Part shown: piece by piece, positions 12,778 to 23,954 of the stretch
How the letters are laid out: every line of letters starts with the position of its first letter
Numbering within the stretch: the stretch's first letter is position 1
Origin: Stemphylium vesicarium
Lineage: Eukaryota; Ascomycota; Dothideomycetes; Pleosporales; Pleosporaceae
NCBI GenBank assembly: GCA_004380135.1
Contig: QXCR01000093.1
Coordinates: 51,605-115,604 of the forward strand
DNA: 64,000 bases
Direction of reading: 5' to 3'
The notes under the pieces: model-generated
Told to the model about the DNA's origin: nothing
What the model saw: the letters and a program-made list of their open reading frames with translations, nothing else
Databases searched by the model: none
Program-made: the position numbers and the translations under genes

Positions 12778-13368
12778 TGCTTTGACCAAGTGTATGAGGG
12801 CATGGAATGGCATAGGGTGTTCTTGGCGCACGTGAACGGGGCATAGCGGGCCTTTTTGTGTTTTATCGGATTACATGCTCAGCATGCGGCGTGTCGAGCC
12901 TACTAGAGCGTTCACCTGGACGGCTGGTATCGTGATTAGCATTTAGGGTGTATAATTATACAAAATTAAATCAACAAAACTTGGTCTGAAAACAAGTCTT
13001 GGCAAGGCGAGCTTCGGTGGCTGCGGGGTATGACGCGGTTGGCCGCCATCCCACCCAACTTTGTTGCGCGACATGTTGGCTCAGTGAGACAAACGCATCT
13101 CAATCTCGTCACCGTCTACAGACTGCTTTGCTGGTAAGTACAATTTGACTGTCGCATAGAGAAAAGGCGCCTGTCTCAGCTGCGAAGAAAAAGGCCAGGC
13201 CTTGATAGTGCCCCTCCGAAGCTTCGGGAATGCTGCGCTGTCTCTGAAGCTACGTTGGACGTTCCTGACCGCTTTCATAGACAAACCTCACCACCCAACC
13301 AACACTCCTACTTTCCTGATTCCAATACCTCGCCCTCGTAACTCGCCCCAATCGACGCCGCCCCCACC
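12778..13368. promoter_or_regulatory. ISWI 3' flank and GET3 promoter
   Basis: About 590 bp lies between two co-directional genes. It should contain the ISWI polyadenylation region and the GET3 promoter. No other gene is supported. Confidence 0.4.
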
Positions 13369-14495
13369 ATGGCCTCGACCGCGCTCATCGACGCCGACAT
13401 GGCACCCACGCTCCAGTCCATTCTCGACCAGAAGACACTCCGGTGGATATTCGTTGGTGGAAAGGGTGGTGTAGGAAAGACGACGACCTCATGCTCCCTC
13501 GCCATCCAGCTGGCAAAGCACCGCAGATCGGTCCTCCTCATCTCCACCGATCCCGCCCACAACCTCTCCGACGCCTTCAACCAAAAGTTCGGCAAGGATG
13601 CGCGCCTGGTCAACGGCTTTGAAAATCTCAGCGCCATGGAAATCGATCCCAACGGCAGCATACAGGACCTGCTCGCGAGCGGGGCAGAAGAGGGTCAAGA
13701 TCCCATGGCCGGCTTGGGCGGAATGGGAAGCATGATGCAGGACCTGGCTTTTAGCGTTCGCCCCCCCCCCCAATGGCTCAAAAACCCCAGCGTATACTAA
13801 CTAGGCGCGATAGATACCCGGTGTCGACGAAGCCATGTCCTTTGCCGAAGTGCTCAAACAAGTCAAATCCATGTCCTACGAAGTCATCATCTTCGACACG
13901 GCGCCCACAGGACATACCCTCCGCTTCCTCCAGTTCCCTACCGTCATGGAGAAGGCCCTTTCCAAGGTCTCCCAGCTCTCCCGCCAGTTCGGTCCTATGC
14001 TCAACTCCTTCCTCGGCTCATCCGGTAGATTACCTAATGGCCAGAATATGGATGAGCTGATCCAGAAAATGGAAACACTGCGCGAAACCATCGGTGAGGT
14101 CAACGGCCAATTCAAGGATGCCGATCTTACCACCTTTGTCTGTGTCTGCATTCCAGAGTTCCTCAGTCTGTACGAGACGGAGCGGATGATCCAGGAACTC
14201 AACAGTTACGAGATCGATACCCACTCCATCGTCGTCAACCAGCTCTTGTTTCCTAAGGAAGACAACCCATGCGAGCAATGCAATGCGCGACGGAAGATGC
14301 AGAAGAAGTATCTTGACCAGATTGAAGAACTATACGATGAGTTCAACGTCGTGAAGATGCCCCTCTTGGTCGAGGAAGTACGCGGCAAAGAGAAGCTCGA
14401 GAAGTGGGTACTCACAAACTGACTCAAACGTGCGATACTGACCACCTTGCAGGTTCAGCGAAATGCTCGTAAATCCTTTTGTTCCGCCGCAGTAG
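13369..14495 (+). CDS. GET3: GET3 ATPase (tail-anchored protein targeting, ArsA family)
   Basis: Three exons, 13369-13755, 13814-14403 and 14453-14495, give about 339 aa, the normal GET3 length. The deviant P-loop is GGKGGVGKTTTSC, switch I is DPAHNLSDAF, and switch II is DTAPTGHTLRFLQFP. The CEQCNARR motif supplies the zinc-binding Cys pair at the dimer interface. A Met-rich segment (GGMGSMMQDLAF) belongs to the client-binding domain. The protein is a cytosolic dimer that carries tail-anchored membrane proteins to the ER GET1/GET2 receptor. Intron 1 has a perfect TACTAAC branch site but an unusual GTTCGC donor and includes a C run (13761-13771). Intron 2 can start at GTGGGT (14404) or three bases later; the first gives the expected LEKFSEML junction. 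Confidence 0.95.
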
Positions 14496-16079
14496 ATCCG
14501 TACCTTTGTCCGGCGCGACACAACGCGTACACGCATCCGAAAGACCTCGGCCCCTTTTGCTCAAGCACCGTCGCTAGGCTCAACCGTTGACAACACTGTT
14601 CGCTTTTCGCCGGGCCTCGCCAAATGCCCCTTTACTATTTGCAATACCATTTGGTTTTTTGCGATTTCGCTTCTCTTCCCCACAATCCACGACTCGAGCA
14701 GGACGGAGATTTGTACCATTAGCGACTAGCGCCGATCTATCGTGGTGGAAATTCATGAACGGACTCCCGGCGCACAAAATATTGCCCGAACGTTTCCTCT
14801 TTCTTGTGCATGCCCGTTGCCAGGTGACTTGAAATACAGCACGCGACATTGCAGTAGAGCGCCTCGTTTGAGGTGCGTTAGCCTACAGTCTCCAGTATTG
14901 GGCATCTTTAAAGGTACCCCGCATAAGTCACAGTACACTAGCCTTCTTCAGTATTCATACCGAGTGCCATTCCCTTCTGCACCCTGTTTACTTCACGGAA
15001 GTACCATCGACTTGGGCGTTCCTCCGTAAACCTATAGTCTACGCACCTTCCTATATTACCAAAGTCTAGCAAGCTGCCTGGGGCATGTGTCCACCGACGT
15101 CATGCTTTTACCCCGCAATCCGATCCTTCGGAGAGAAAACAATTGCGGACACAGGCGCCCTACCCGCAACAACGTCAAGCATACTGTTCCTGCCATGAGC
15201 TGAAACGATATCTTTAGACTGCATTACATGCGACAATCTGACATAGCCTGACTATTACGAGGCAGTGCGACCAGTACAAAGGAGGGACATCCCCTCCTTG
15301 CATGCCCAACAGCCAACTCAATCTTGATGGGAAACCTACCTGCTTCACCATCATTACTGATTGGGCAGCGCAGTAAGCATACCCTTGGCATGTGTGGCGC
15401 AAGCTGGTAAACGCTCTCTTCATGCATGTGGCAATGTGCGGTTACGTGCATGCAACATACTCGCATGCTCGTGTGCTTGCAAACGTCAGCCAACCACGAA
15501 TACGATGCAAAAAGTACGTTCAGCTTTCTTCTGCTTCCGGTACACCTTCCGAGACATGGATGCAAGGGTATGGCATTGTGGGGGCGAGTCTCACCAACGC
15601 AGAACCAAAACGGGCCAGCGCAAGGAACGAACCCTTCCTTTTCCGTACATTGATGATCACGAGGCTGAGCTCGGCACTAACACGGTCCGTTCTGTGCCTG
15701 GCTCACGGCTTACCGTCCAGCGGCGATTTATCTATGTTTAGTAAAGCCACGTTTTCTGACACCCCTGGGAAGCGCTATGTTCCCAGCTCCCGTAGTTTGA
15801 TGTGCATGGACACGCCGATCCATGCCCGGGATTGTACACACACACACACACACTATCAATCTTATTCTCTTACCGCCGGTAAGACGCAGCCGTATCGCTT
15901 GTCTAGTGCGTTGGGAGTAGTATATAGCACGCGTTGCTTGCTAATTATCATGTTGATCCAGGCGTTGCGCAGTTACCTTCCTCGTCCCTTCACTTGAGGC
16001 TATCTAGTGTGAGCAGTGTACTGTTTCTCAGTCAATACGTACCAGCCACACCCCATACAAGAGCCCAACGAAAGCAGCT
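14496..16079. other. Long intergenic region without a supported gene
   Basis: About 1.6 kb between GET3 and the lipase gene. Short open frames occur on both strands but have no domain, splice or homology support that I can see. The only structured item noticed is a short (AC)n tract. The distal part should be the lipase promoter. Confidence 0.4.
15836..15853. repeat. (AC)9 microsatellite
   Basis: Nine uninterrupted AC dinucleotides lie about 230 bp upstream of the lipase start codon. It is a simple sequence repeat that is likely to vary in length between isolates. Confidence 0.8.
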
Positions 16080-17051
16080 ATGGTCTCTTCAATGATGCGC
16101 GTAGGCGCCGTCTTGCTCGGAGCGGTTTACTCCGTCACCGCAGCACCCGTTGAGATTGAAAAGCGAGGTCAGTACCCGTTACCAGAACATGACTGCCACT
16201 CTTACTGACTCCATTCAGCCGTCTCATCAAGCGTCTTGGACCAACTCGAGTTCTTCTCTCAATACTCAGCAGCGGCCTACTGTCTTGGCAACAACAACAG
16301 CCCCAACACAAAGGTCACTTGTCCGGAGGGCAACTGCGCGCGTGTTGAGGCAGCAAACACAACCACTCTCACCGAGTTCGAGAACAGCATCTTGACCGAC
16401 GTCACTGGTTTCGTTGCCACCGACACCACCAACAAGCTCATCGTGCTCTCGTTCCGTGGCTCCCGCAGTGTGCGCAACTGGCTCACCAATGTCCAATTCC
16501 CCGTTCTCCCATCCTCGATATGCACAACTTGCCCCGCTTCCCTTGGATTCTGGAACAGTTTCCTCGAAGCAGAGAAAGGCGGCGCCCTCTCGGCCATTGC
16601 CGAGGCGCAGAAACAGTACCCAGACTATAAAGTCGTAGCCACTGGCCATTCACTTGGTGGCGCCTTGGCCGGTCTCGCCGCTGGTGTGCTTCGCGCCCAG
16701 GGCACCACGGTCGACCTGTACACTTACGGTGCGCCCAAGATTGGCCTTGAGGGCCTCAGCTCTTTCCTAAGTCAGACGGGCAAGGGTGAAACGTACAGGG
16801 TCACGCACAAGAATGACCCGGTGCCTAAACTTCCTCCCGCGCTGCTGGGATACAGGCACTACTCGCCTGAGTACTACGTCACGAGTGGCAATGACGTCGA
16901 GCCTGCGACAGGCGATGTCACTGTGCTCACTGGAACGCTGAATCTCAAGGGAAACGAGGGTGACCTTGGCCTCGATGTAAATGCGCATCTATGGTACTTT
17001 GGCGAGATCAGCAAGTGCGAAGGTCAACAAGGTATTGAGATTAAGGAATAA
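16080..17051 (+). CDS. Secreted class 3 (triacylglycerol) lipase
   Basis: Two exons, 16080-16167 and 16219-17051, give about 306 aa. The 51-nt intron sits just after a dibasic site. A signal peptide (MRVGAVLLGAVYSVTAAP) is followed by EIEKR, a Kex2-like propeptide cleavage point as in secreted filamentous fungal lipases. The mature part aligns closely with the Thermomyces lanuginosus lipase family. It has TNKLIVLSFRGSRSVRNW near the oxyanion region, the nucleophile Ser in GHSLGGALAG, the Asp in THKNDPVPKLPP, and the His in AHLWYFGEI. Conserved cysteines flank SSICTTCPASLG. It should hydrolyse acylglycerols or related esters outside the cell. The gene is followed about 80 bp downstream by a convergent minus-strand gene. 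Confidence 0.93.
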
Positions 17052-17132
17052 AAGAAACATAATGTATAATAACCTCGAAAAAAACAACACACGTATAACG
17101 AAGCAAAATGATTAACAAAAGATGAACCAAAA

Positions 17133-17984
17133 CTACATCTTCATCCCACCCACCTTGCCCTTCTCCGGCTCCCCCTCGTCATTCTGATACAACCTTAACA
17201 CCTGCACCTCCCTCAGCCACAGCCGAAACGACTTATCCAGCGTCTTGCGATTCATAACCGCACAATCTTTTATTTCCTCATTACTCAGATACTCGACGGC
17301 ATCCGCATCGCCCCCCGCAACGGCAATGGCGCGCTGCAAAAGAACGCAATTCTTTTGCGTGTAAATGGCTCGATACACAGCCTCCTCGATGCTCGCGCCG
17401 AACGTCGTAAAGCCGTGTTTATGCTGCAGCACAACGGGGTTTGAGGGGGTTAAACATGATGCTAGGGATTCTCCTAGTGCTGCATTTTTTATTAGAAGAT
17501 CTTTTTCCCCTCCGCCCGAGCCGCGGCTGGTACTACTACTGTTGTAAACCCTATTATCCATCCTAAACACCGCCGCACCACCCTCGCCCATGAACCCCGC
17601 CATGTGGAATACAGGCCGCACAGGCGACTCACCCGCCAGCCCCAGGGTAAACGGAATCACGTCCTCACTATGCGAATGCACTACGCAATTCGCCTTGGGG
17701 AAGCGCCGCAGTATCTCCCCGTGGATGTAGCGTTCGCTGTAGCCCTGCGGCACGTCGGCATCCACGGGCGACGAGTCGCTCACCCAGTACGAGATGAAGT
17801 CGCTGGCTGTGCGGATCAGGGCGGGCGCCCCCGGGTCGTAGCCTGCGAGGATGTATTGGGCGCTGTTCAAGGGGTGCCGCACGGATATGTGGCCGAAGGC
17901 GTCAACGAGGGCGTGGTGGTGCAGGATGTGGTTTGCGCGGATGAGGAGGCGGAGTTGTTGGAGAAGAGGGGGTGGGATGGCCAT
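17133..17984 (-). CDS. Class II aldolase/adducin-domain protein
   Basis: A single exon of 283 aa starts at the ATG at 17984. The class II aldolase fold is indicated by the N-terminal helix region LLIRANHILHHHALVDAFGHIS. Putative metal-binding histidines are in HSHSEDVIPF and in LQHKHGFTTFG. Relatives are Zn-dependent aldolases or epimerases acting on sugar phosphates, or uncharacterised fungal proteins; substrate is not predictable. The same frame stays open to another ATG at 18320, with an intermediate Met at 18125. That extension is a Ser/Thr/Pro-rich low-complexity segment, so I prefer the downstream start. A Ser/Gly-rich insertion (around 17510-17545) lies inside the domain. The gene is convergent with the lipase. 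Confidence 0.82.
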   Translation of the reverse strand: MAIPPPLLQQLRLLIRANHILHHHALVDAFGHISVRHPLNSAQYILAGYDPGAPALIRTASDFISYWVSDSSPVDADVPQGYSERYIHGEILRRFPKANCVVHSHSEDVIPFTLGLAGESPVRPVFHMAGFMGEGGAAVFRMDNRVYNSSSTSRGSGGGEKDLLIKNAALGESLASCLTPSNPVVLQHKHGFTTFGASIEEAVYRAIYTQKNCVLLQRAIAVAGGDADAVEYLSNEEIKDCAVMNRKTLDKSFRLWLREVQVLRLYQNDEGEPEKGKVGGMKM

Positions 17985-18814
17985 TTTGGGTGGTGCTGAT
18001 GATTGTGTCTGTCTGGCTTTGCTGCTGTTGGTGGTGGTGTCGTCCTGTGGTGGAGGTGGGGGTGGTGCATGTGAAGGTAGTGGTGGTGCTGTCGATGACG
18101 ACGAGGGCTCTGAGTTGGCATCCATATGTACCGTCGATTCCTCTTCCTTTTGTATCTTGCACCCCTGGCCGTGGTTCGGCCGCGACGGTGACTTGTCTGG
18201 TATCTGCGGTCGCACTGCTTCTTCTTCAAGGGATTCCGCCGTCACTGATTCCAGTGGCTCGAGGACTGGGGGGAGGCGATTGTTCTTCTTCTCGGCGGCG
18301 CACCGGTTACAAAGTACCATGTGTCGTATTCAGCACTGGTATTCCGGTGCGGTTGACCCGAGAGGAAACCCGGGATAGTCAGCTTCAATATATGGAGTTC
18401 TTCCAGCGAGCGTTTCAAGACGGTGGTCGAAATAGAAACGCGTGAAACCACGGAGGCTCTTCAGCTGCTTAGTTGCCTCAGATGGCCTTAGACCCCGGTA
18501 GTGGCCAGTCTTAAGGTTTGCGACGTGGTCGTGAGTGCCGACCGAGAGCTGGAGCGGATGATGAGCCTCGTGTGTGAAACATGATCAAGGCTCGCGTGCA
18601 TCGTGACTTGCTGGCTGGTGTGTCGCGCCTTTGGAGGTGTTGCGGGGAAGGCGGCCGGGCGATTGGATGGATTTGAGGGGACCCGATGGTTAGCGCCACC
18701 TTCACCTACGGCACTCCCGTTACCCTTCCGTTGCGCGTTCACCACCAGGCTCTACCTAGTAGCAACTAGAGACATTCTACGGCTATTGTGAATGTGCGCT
18801 TGCTCTCCTTCAAC
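17985..18814. promoter_or_regulatory. Divergent promoter region with low-complexity frame extension
   Basis: This region lies between the aldolase-domain gene and the luciferase-domain-like gene. Positions 17985-18320 are an in-frame, low-complexity (Pro/Ser/Thr) extension of the aldolase-domain reading frame and could be translated. The rest shows no supported gene. Confidence 0.35.
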
Positions 18815-19573
18815 ATGGCGACTCAGTATGTCCTCGCTGGTATCGCTGCGGCGGGACTAGCCTTTTGGTACGATTTCAAAAGCTGGCAGAGTCTCGGTTC
18901 GAGCATCTTACCTGTGTTTGCGCAAGTTTGTTACTGACATCTTGTAGGAACCGGAGGTACGCCGCCGACATTACAAGGATACCTCAAGATCAGGCGTTGG
19001 GGTTTCTATCTACTCTACTCGCGCCAAAACCTTCTGGATCCATCCCCGATCCCTGACTCGGGAACTTCATACATCAAGCCGCAGAAAGTACCAAATCGCG
19101 TTGGACGCAGACCAGGTCTTACTCGCTGGACGCTGCCACAACGCCAGTTTCCAGAGAAGATCACACCGGGCGCATCTGCGACTCTGCATAACTTGATGCA
19201 AGAGTTTGCAACCACCGCTCCTTACTCTCAATACATCGAGACGCGACCGAGCAAGACAGAAGGCGGGAAGGGTGCCGCCATCTATGTGAAGCAGGACGTC
19301 AAAACTATTAATCCTGTCGCGCACAAGATCTTCTACGAAGTAGCGCATGTTCACCCTGCTGAGAACTCGTTGCATGTCTACGTCAGTCCGCAGGATGCCA
19401 AGTTGGTAATGAAACGGGGATGGGGGTTGCGTTTTCCTATAACATGGCTTGCGCCGCCGAGCTGGATCATGGTGTATGCACCGCGCAATGAGGAGGAGGT
19501 TGAGGCCGTAAGGGAGATTGTGAGGGCTGCTGTGTGCCATGCTGTGGGCCTGGATGTTCAGGCGCATGCTTAA
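18815..19573 (+). CDS. Small luciferase-domain-like (DUF5519-type) protein
   Basis: Two exons, 18815-18896 and 18948-19573, give 235 aa. The intron has a GTTCGA donor, a TACTGAC branch site and a GTAG acceptor. Joining restores the conserved SLGTGGTPPTLQGYLKIR segment. The N-terminus (MATQYVLAGIAAAGLAFWY) is a probable membrane anchor or signal. The C-terminal half contains VAHVHPAENSLHVYVSPQDA and WIMVYAPRNEEEVEAV, which match my recollection of the luciferase-domain/DUF5519 family. Despite the name, members are not known to emit light and the function is unknown. A family-profile search would settle the assignment. Confidence 0.72.
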
Positions 19574-20011
19574 GGCAAAGCTTTTTGGGGGCCATTGCCA
19601 TAGCCAGAAGAAAGTTTGCTGCCCTTTGCAAGGCTGCTCCAATAATCCTCAATGACGCTGTTGTCCAGAAATCGAGGTCGTGACAAGACATGACGGACGT
19701 CCGGTCTCCGATCAATCTAGTTGCCCTATGGGCGCTGGGTCCGGGGCGGTAATGCAAAGAGGAGAACCGGTGTTGTTTGTCGCATCCCAGAACCCGCTCC
19801 CGCTCCGCCGCACTTGCATACACTAGCATGCCAGGCTCCATCGTGGTCATCCGCTAGAAGTCCATCTTCACCTATAACTGATTGACCCTGCAGCACAATT
19901 TGGTGGTGGCACACCTGCACGACACCCCTCATTCCGTCATCTTGCGTTATCCAACGCACCCCAGTTTACATCGTTCATTATACTTTTCTGCCTTCCCACT
20001 CACCTCCCGCG
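19574..20011. promoter_or_regulatory. Intergenic, promoter of the monooxygenase gene
   Basis: About 440 bp between two co-directional genes. No RNA gene or additional coding frame is supported. Confidence 0.4.
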
Positions 20012-21286
20012 ATGGGAACTGTAGACAACGCGATGAAAGTCATCGTCATCGGAGCAGGTGCGCGAGCTCCCCAAAAGCAACAGTTCCAAGCTAACTTTTC
20101 AGGGCCTGCCGGATGCGCTCTTGCACATGGCCTCAAGAAAGCGGGCATCCCTTTCAATATATACGACAAAGGCGCAGACGTCTACCGGCACCGTCATTGG
20201 GCTTTCACTCTTGGCTGGGCGAGACCCTATCTCTTCGACCTGATCCCCGAGGAGCTTAGCGCCCAGATCAACTCATGCCAAATCGACCCAAAGGTAGATT
20301 GCGCTGCCATCAGTGAAGATCGTATTGTCATCTACAACGGTCAGACACGAGAGGAAGCCTTTGCATTCCCGATCCCCAAAGCGCGAGAGATCAACATCCG
20401 CAAGTTGCGCGTGTTGTTAGCAGGGCAACTCAATGTGCAGTATGGAAAGAGCTTCTCACATTACGAGACCAATGAAGACGGAGGAGTCAAGGTGTATTTT
20501 GAGGATGGCTCAACTGACGAGGGCGATGTACTCGTTGGCATTGATGGCGCAATGTCCAAAGTTCGCCGCTGCCTCCTTCCCCACGACGGCAACATGGAAA
20601 CACTGCCGTTTGCACTAATGAACTTCAATGCATCCTACACCGATGAGCAAGCTCGCTACATCAAAGATCAGCTCCATCCTCTTGTCGACATCGCCATCCA
20701 CCCCGCTGGCCACTACATTCGCGCAAACGTGCTCGATGTGCCCGATGAAAACGATGCGAGTACCTGGACATTCCAGATCCTCTCCACATGGCCGCTGAAG
20801 TACGTCGAAGACTACGACAACGACGCAGATCGAGTCAAACGACTCAAAGCACACGTGAAGAGAGATGGCTGGGCGGAACCATACAAGAGCGCCATCGAAT
20901 GGATACCTGAAGACACAAAGGTGTTGCGAGACGGACTCAAGATCTGGAAAACGCTTCCCTGGGACAATCATGACGGAAGAATAACACTGTGTGGCGATGC
21001 AGCACATGCTATGACCTTCCATCGCGGCCAAGGTGCCAACAATGCCTTCTACTCTGCGCACTGCCTCGTCGAAGCCCTCAAGAGCGCACAATCTGGAAGC
21101 GCAACGCTCAAGGAGGCCATCACAGCGTACGATGAAAGTATATGGAAACGCGGCGCGAACGAGGTGCAGATATCAAAGGCGCAGTCGTTCTTTACGCATG
21201 ATGGGCTGGATAATTTCATTAATAGCCCGGTCATGAAATTTGGCACGAAGCCGAGCCATTCGGCGAAGAGCGAGGGATATGAGTAG
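20012..21286 (+). CDS. FAD-dependent monooxygenase (PHBH-fold)
   Basis: Two exons, 20012-20057 and 20103-21286, give about 409 aa. The 45-nt intron (GTGCGC, GCTAAC, TTCAG) is a multiple of three and contains no stop, so an unspliced frame also reads through. Only splicing produces the dinucleotide-binding motif VIVIGAGGPAGCALA. The second FAD motif is CGDAAHAMTFHRGQGANNAF near the C-terminus. The middle motif DVLVGIDGAMSKVRR corresponds to the conserved DG region. The family hydroxylates aromatic or polyketide substrates with NAD(P)H and O2. No secondary-metabolism backbone gene is adjacent, so the substrate is open. No transmembrane segment is evident, so it is probably cytosolic. Confidence 0.9.
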   Translation: MGTVDNAMKVIVIGAGARAPQKQQFQANFSGPAGCALAHGLKKAGIPFNIYDKGADVYRHRHWAFTLGWARPYLFDLIPEELSAQINSCQIDPKVDCAAISEDRIVIYNGQTREEAFAFPIPKAREINIRKLRVLLAGQLNVQYGKSFSHYETNEDGGVKVYFEDGSTDEGDVLVGIDGAMSKVRRCLLPHDGNMETLPFALMNFNASYTDEQARYIKDQLHPLVDIAIHPAGHYIRANVLDVPDENDASTWTFQILSTWPLKYVEDYDNDADRVKRLKAHVKRDGWAEPYKSAIEWIPEDTKVLRDGLKIWKTLPWDNHDGRITLCGDAAHAMTFHRGQGANNAFYSAHCLVEALKSAQSGSATLKEAITAYDESIWKRGANEVQISKAQSFFTHDGLDNFINSPVMKFGTKPSHSAKSEGYE

Positions 21287-22082
21287 ACGTGAAGATGAAG
21301 TGCCGGGTGCGCATTAAGGCGTCTCTTGTATTGCGCGCAGCGATTTGATATTTTCTTGTTTAAGAGTTGGCGCATGTTCATACGGATAGACTGGGGGCTT
21401 CTCAACGCGATTACAATCATCTCTGTTTTTAATGCAACATGCAATGACGAGTGCAAATAAGAAGACTTGGACGACACTCTGTGGTCGAAGGCGTTGACGA
21501 CCCGCGATAGGCTGGGGGCTGACAGGTGAGGGCTGAGGCCGTGGTCTGAGGATGGGGTGCCTTGTGCAGGGTGCTGCAGCATGGGAGACGTACATTTGCC
21601 TTACTTTTCTTAAACGGATGTGAAGAAGTCTTCGCAATGTGTCGTCTCAGGTCCGACCGCCAGATACGTGGTGTTGGACGTGGAAAATTTAGTAGCGTCG
21701 TGCGCGAGGGTTGTCGCCAAGCTGGGTTGCACTACGATGCGATATGCTGGCGATCGAGGCAATGTGTCAGCTACCGTGTGGGCCTCAGGGTATATGACCC
21801 AGGTTCCATCCCATCTCTCACTCACTCCAGGCTAGTACGTACAAGGCTTAGTGCCCACAACGCTAGCCAGCAGAGATATAGATCTCAGTTCCCGTAGCAC
21901 AATATACAACACGATTCACCACATGTTCCATCCCAGAGCTACTGACACAATGGAGGTGGTCGGCTGCTATTGTTGCTGCTGCTGTTGGCTTTCTGTCGTC
22001 TGGTCAGCCAACCCCGCAGAACCACGTACCAGTATCACATGGTAGCATAAATCGAGAAGTCCACCCTCAGGCTGCCATACCG
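21287..22082. other. Intergenic, possible missing 5' exon of next gene
   Basis: The frame used by the next gene stays open upstream to about 21940 and encodes a hydrophobic stretch (SAAIVAAAVGFLSSG around 21960-22005). No in-frame ATG is seen, so a spliced first exon may lie here. Confidence 0.35.
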
Positions 22083-23453
22083 GTGCTGTGCCCACAAGCA
22101 AATGAATCCAGCGCAGTACCACAGATCATATCATCAAACATGATAAACCTCCCCTCCGCCCGCTCATCCTGGAATCTCGACGCTGTCAGCATCATCGCCG
22201 TCCTCGGCGAACACAATATCTCCCTCACGAGCCAAAATATCTGCCTTTCCTGGCTCTGCCTCCTCCCTCGACTAATCCCCGCACCGCAAGGCCTTCTCTC
22301 CGTGCGTCCCAAGGTGCTCCCTTTCGACGACGACATCGGCGGTGGCGTGCGCGGCTTGTGCTCGGGCAACAACCTCGCGCATCTAAATCATCATGCTACG
22401 ATGCTACATGGGAGTGGGGATGGGACGGGCAAGCATTTGAAGGCATTCACGGTGCGCCACTTGAAGATACGGTCGACCAATGAGAGGCCGGTTGTTGAAG
22501 CGAGACTGCTGTGTCCGCTGAATTTGTTGAATGTGGGGAGCTTTTTACTGACGATGGGGTTGGTGGGATGGGCGGTTGCAATTGGAGACGGGATAGCGCT
22601 GATTGGGATACTAGTCATGGCTTTCACGACGCCTGTGTTGTGTTTGGGGAGAAAGTGGACTTTCTATCAGCCTCGAAAGATGACGGGTACGGCTACGGGG
22701 GATGTGATTTGGCGTACTCTGCATCGGTCCATCACTCTGATTGAGTGCAATGAGGGCATTGCGCGCGCGCTTTACTTTGCTCCTGAACGTCCGATATACT
22801 TCGTCTCCACGTATACGGTTCAGGGTCTAAGTGGTGTGGTCGGTGGTTTGATGCTCGTGGCGAGCATCGTGATGTTCGGAAACGCGACTTGGGCCATCAA
22901 GGCTGCGCTTCTGTAACGGTTTGTGAGGTGGGCACGTCACGTGTGCCACGTGCGTTGTCCTGCTCTCCTCCTTCCACTCCATGAGCACCTTCTGCTCTTG
23001 CTGGCATCAGAGATACGTCATGTAAACAGAGGGTATATATAGCTGCGCGCGTCGTAGCTACAACAAAAAAAACAATACACTGATTACCTTTTGCTGAGCT
23101 GCTCTACATGATCATTTGCTTCACTGCATTCACCGCAACAGCTTCTAGCTACTTACACCGCGCTGAACATTATGTATTGGTTGGTTACACTATGTCCACC
23201 ACGTTGGACATGGCGCTTCAATGTCGAGGTAGAGAAGACGTTGTACGAGAAAAACACGATCACTCAGGCGATATGGACAGCAATCAGGCTAAGCAAGAAG
23301 GTGGAATGGGTGCAGGAGACGAATGCTATTCCGCAAACTTCAACGTGGCAGGAGTGGCTCCAGATAGCGGCGCGGAAAGCTGAGGTAGAAGAGAGTGATT
23401 GGGACGCGCAAGGGGCGTTAGCATATTTACAATCTAAATCAGTTGTGGTATAA
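22083..23453 (+). CDS. Hypothetical fungal multi-pass membrane protein, gene model incomplete
   Basis: The main exon runs to about 22916. It includes hydrophobic segments (LLNVGSFLLTMGLVGWAVAIGDGIALIGILV, split here only by description, and GVVGGLMLVASIVMF). A second coding segment, 23172-23453, begins MYWLVTLCPPRWTWRFNVEVE and contains TQAIWTAIRLSKKVEWV. The two look like parts of one gene separated by an intron of roughly 230 bp. I could not find a donor and acceptor pair that keeps frame. The true start is also unresolved, because position 22083 is a GTG codon. I do not recognise a function. A membrane location is inferred from the hydrophobic segments. Confidence 0.5.
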
Positions 23454-23954
23454 GACTATAGTGCTGGATTTCTTGGCGCACAAATAGAAATTAGAGTACT
23501 TTCTAGGGATAGGAACTGTGATGGTGCTAGGGGTACGACTTGTCTAGGTTCCAAATTCGGCACCTGCTGCAGGTACGCTCGTGATGTTCAAGTTTGCATC
23601 GTATCATGAACCTTTGGAAAACAATCATATTTCGAGCTTGAGAAAGGAGGCTGACGTTAGATTCATATGCCTACGCGTACGTGGCCTGGCGCACAGGCTC
23701 GAAGAAGGCCTTTGCGTTCTAAACCAAGAACGCCCGAGCAACAGCATCTCGGTGTGTAGACGCATTACCCGGCTATAGTCGAAAGATCGCACTCGAATTC
23801 TAGCGGAGAATTCCGCCAACGTCTTACATCCGTTTGGAGGGAGTAAAGCAGGTATAAAGGTGTCTAAGAGAAGCCTCCAACGATACGTTACAAGTCCTTT
23901 GCCACCCATACTACCGTCGACTAGAACCTCTACTCCACATCTCGTCTTCCAACC
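23454..23954. promoter_or_regulatory. Intergenic, promoter of the secreted-protein gene
   Basis: About 500 bp with no supported gene. It directly precedes the ATG of the small secreted protein. Confidence 0.4.
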
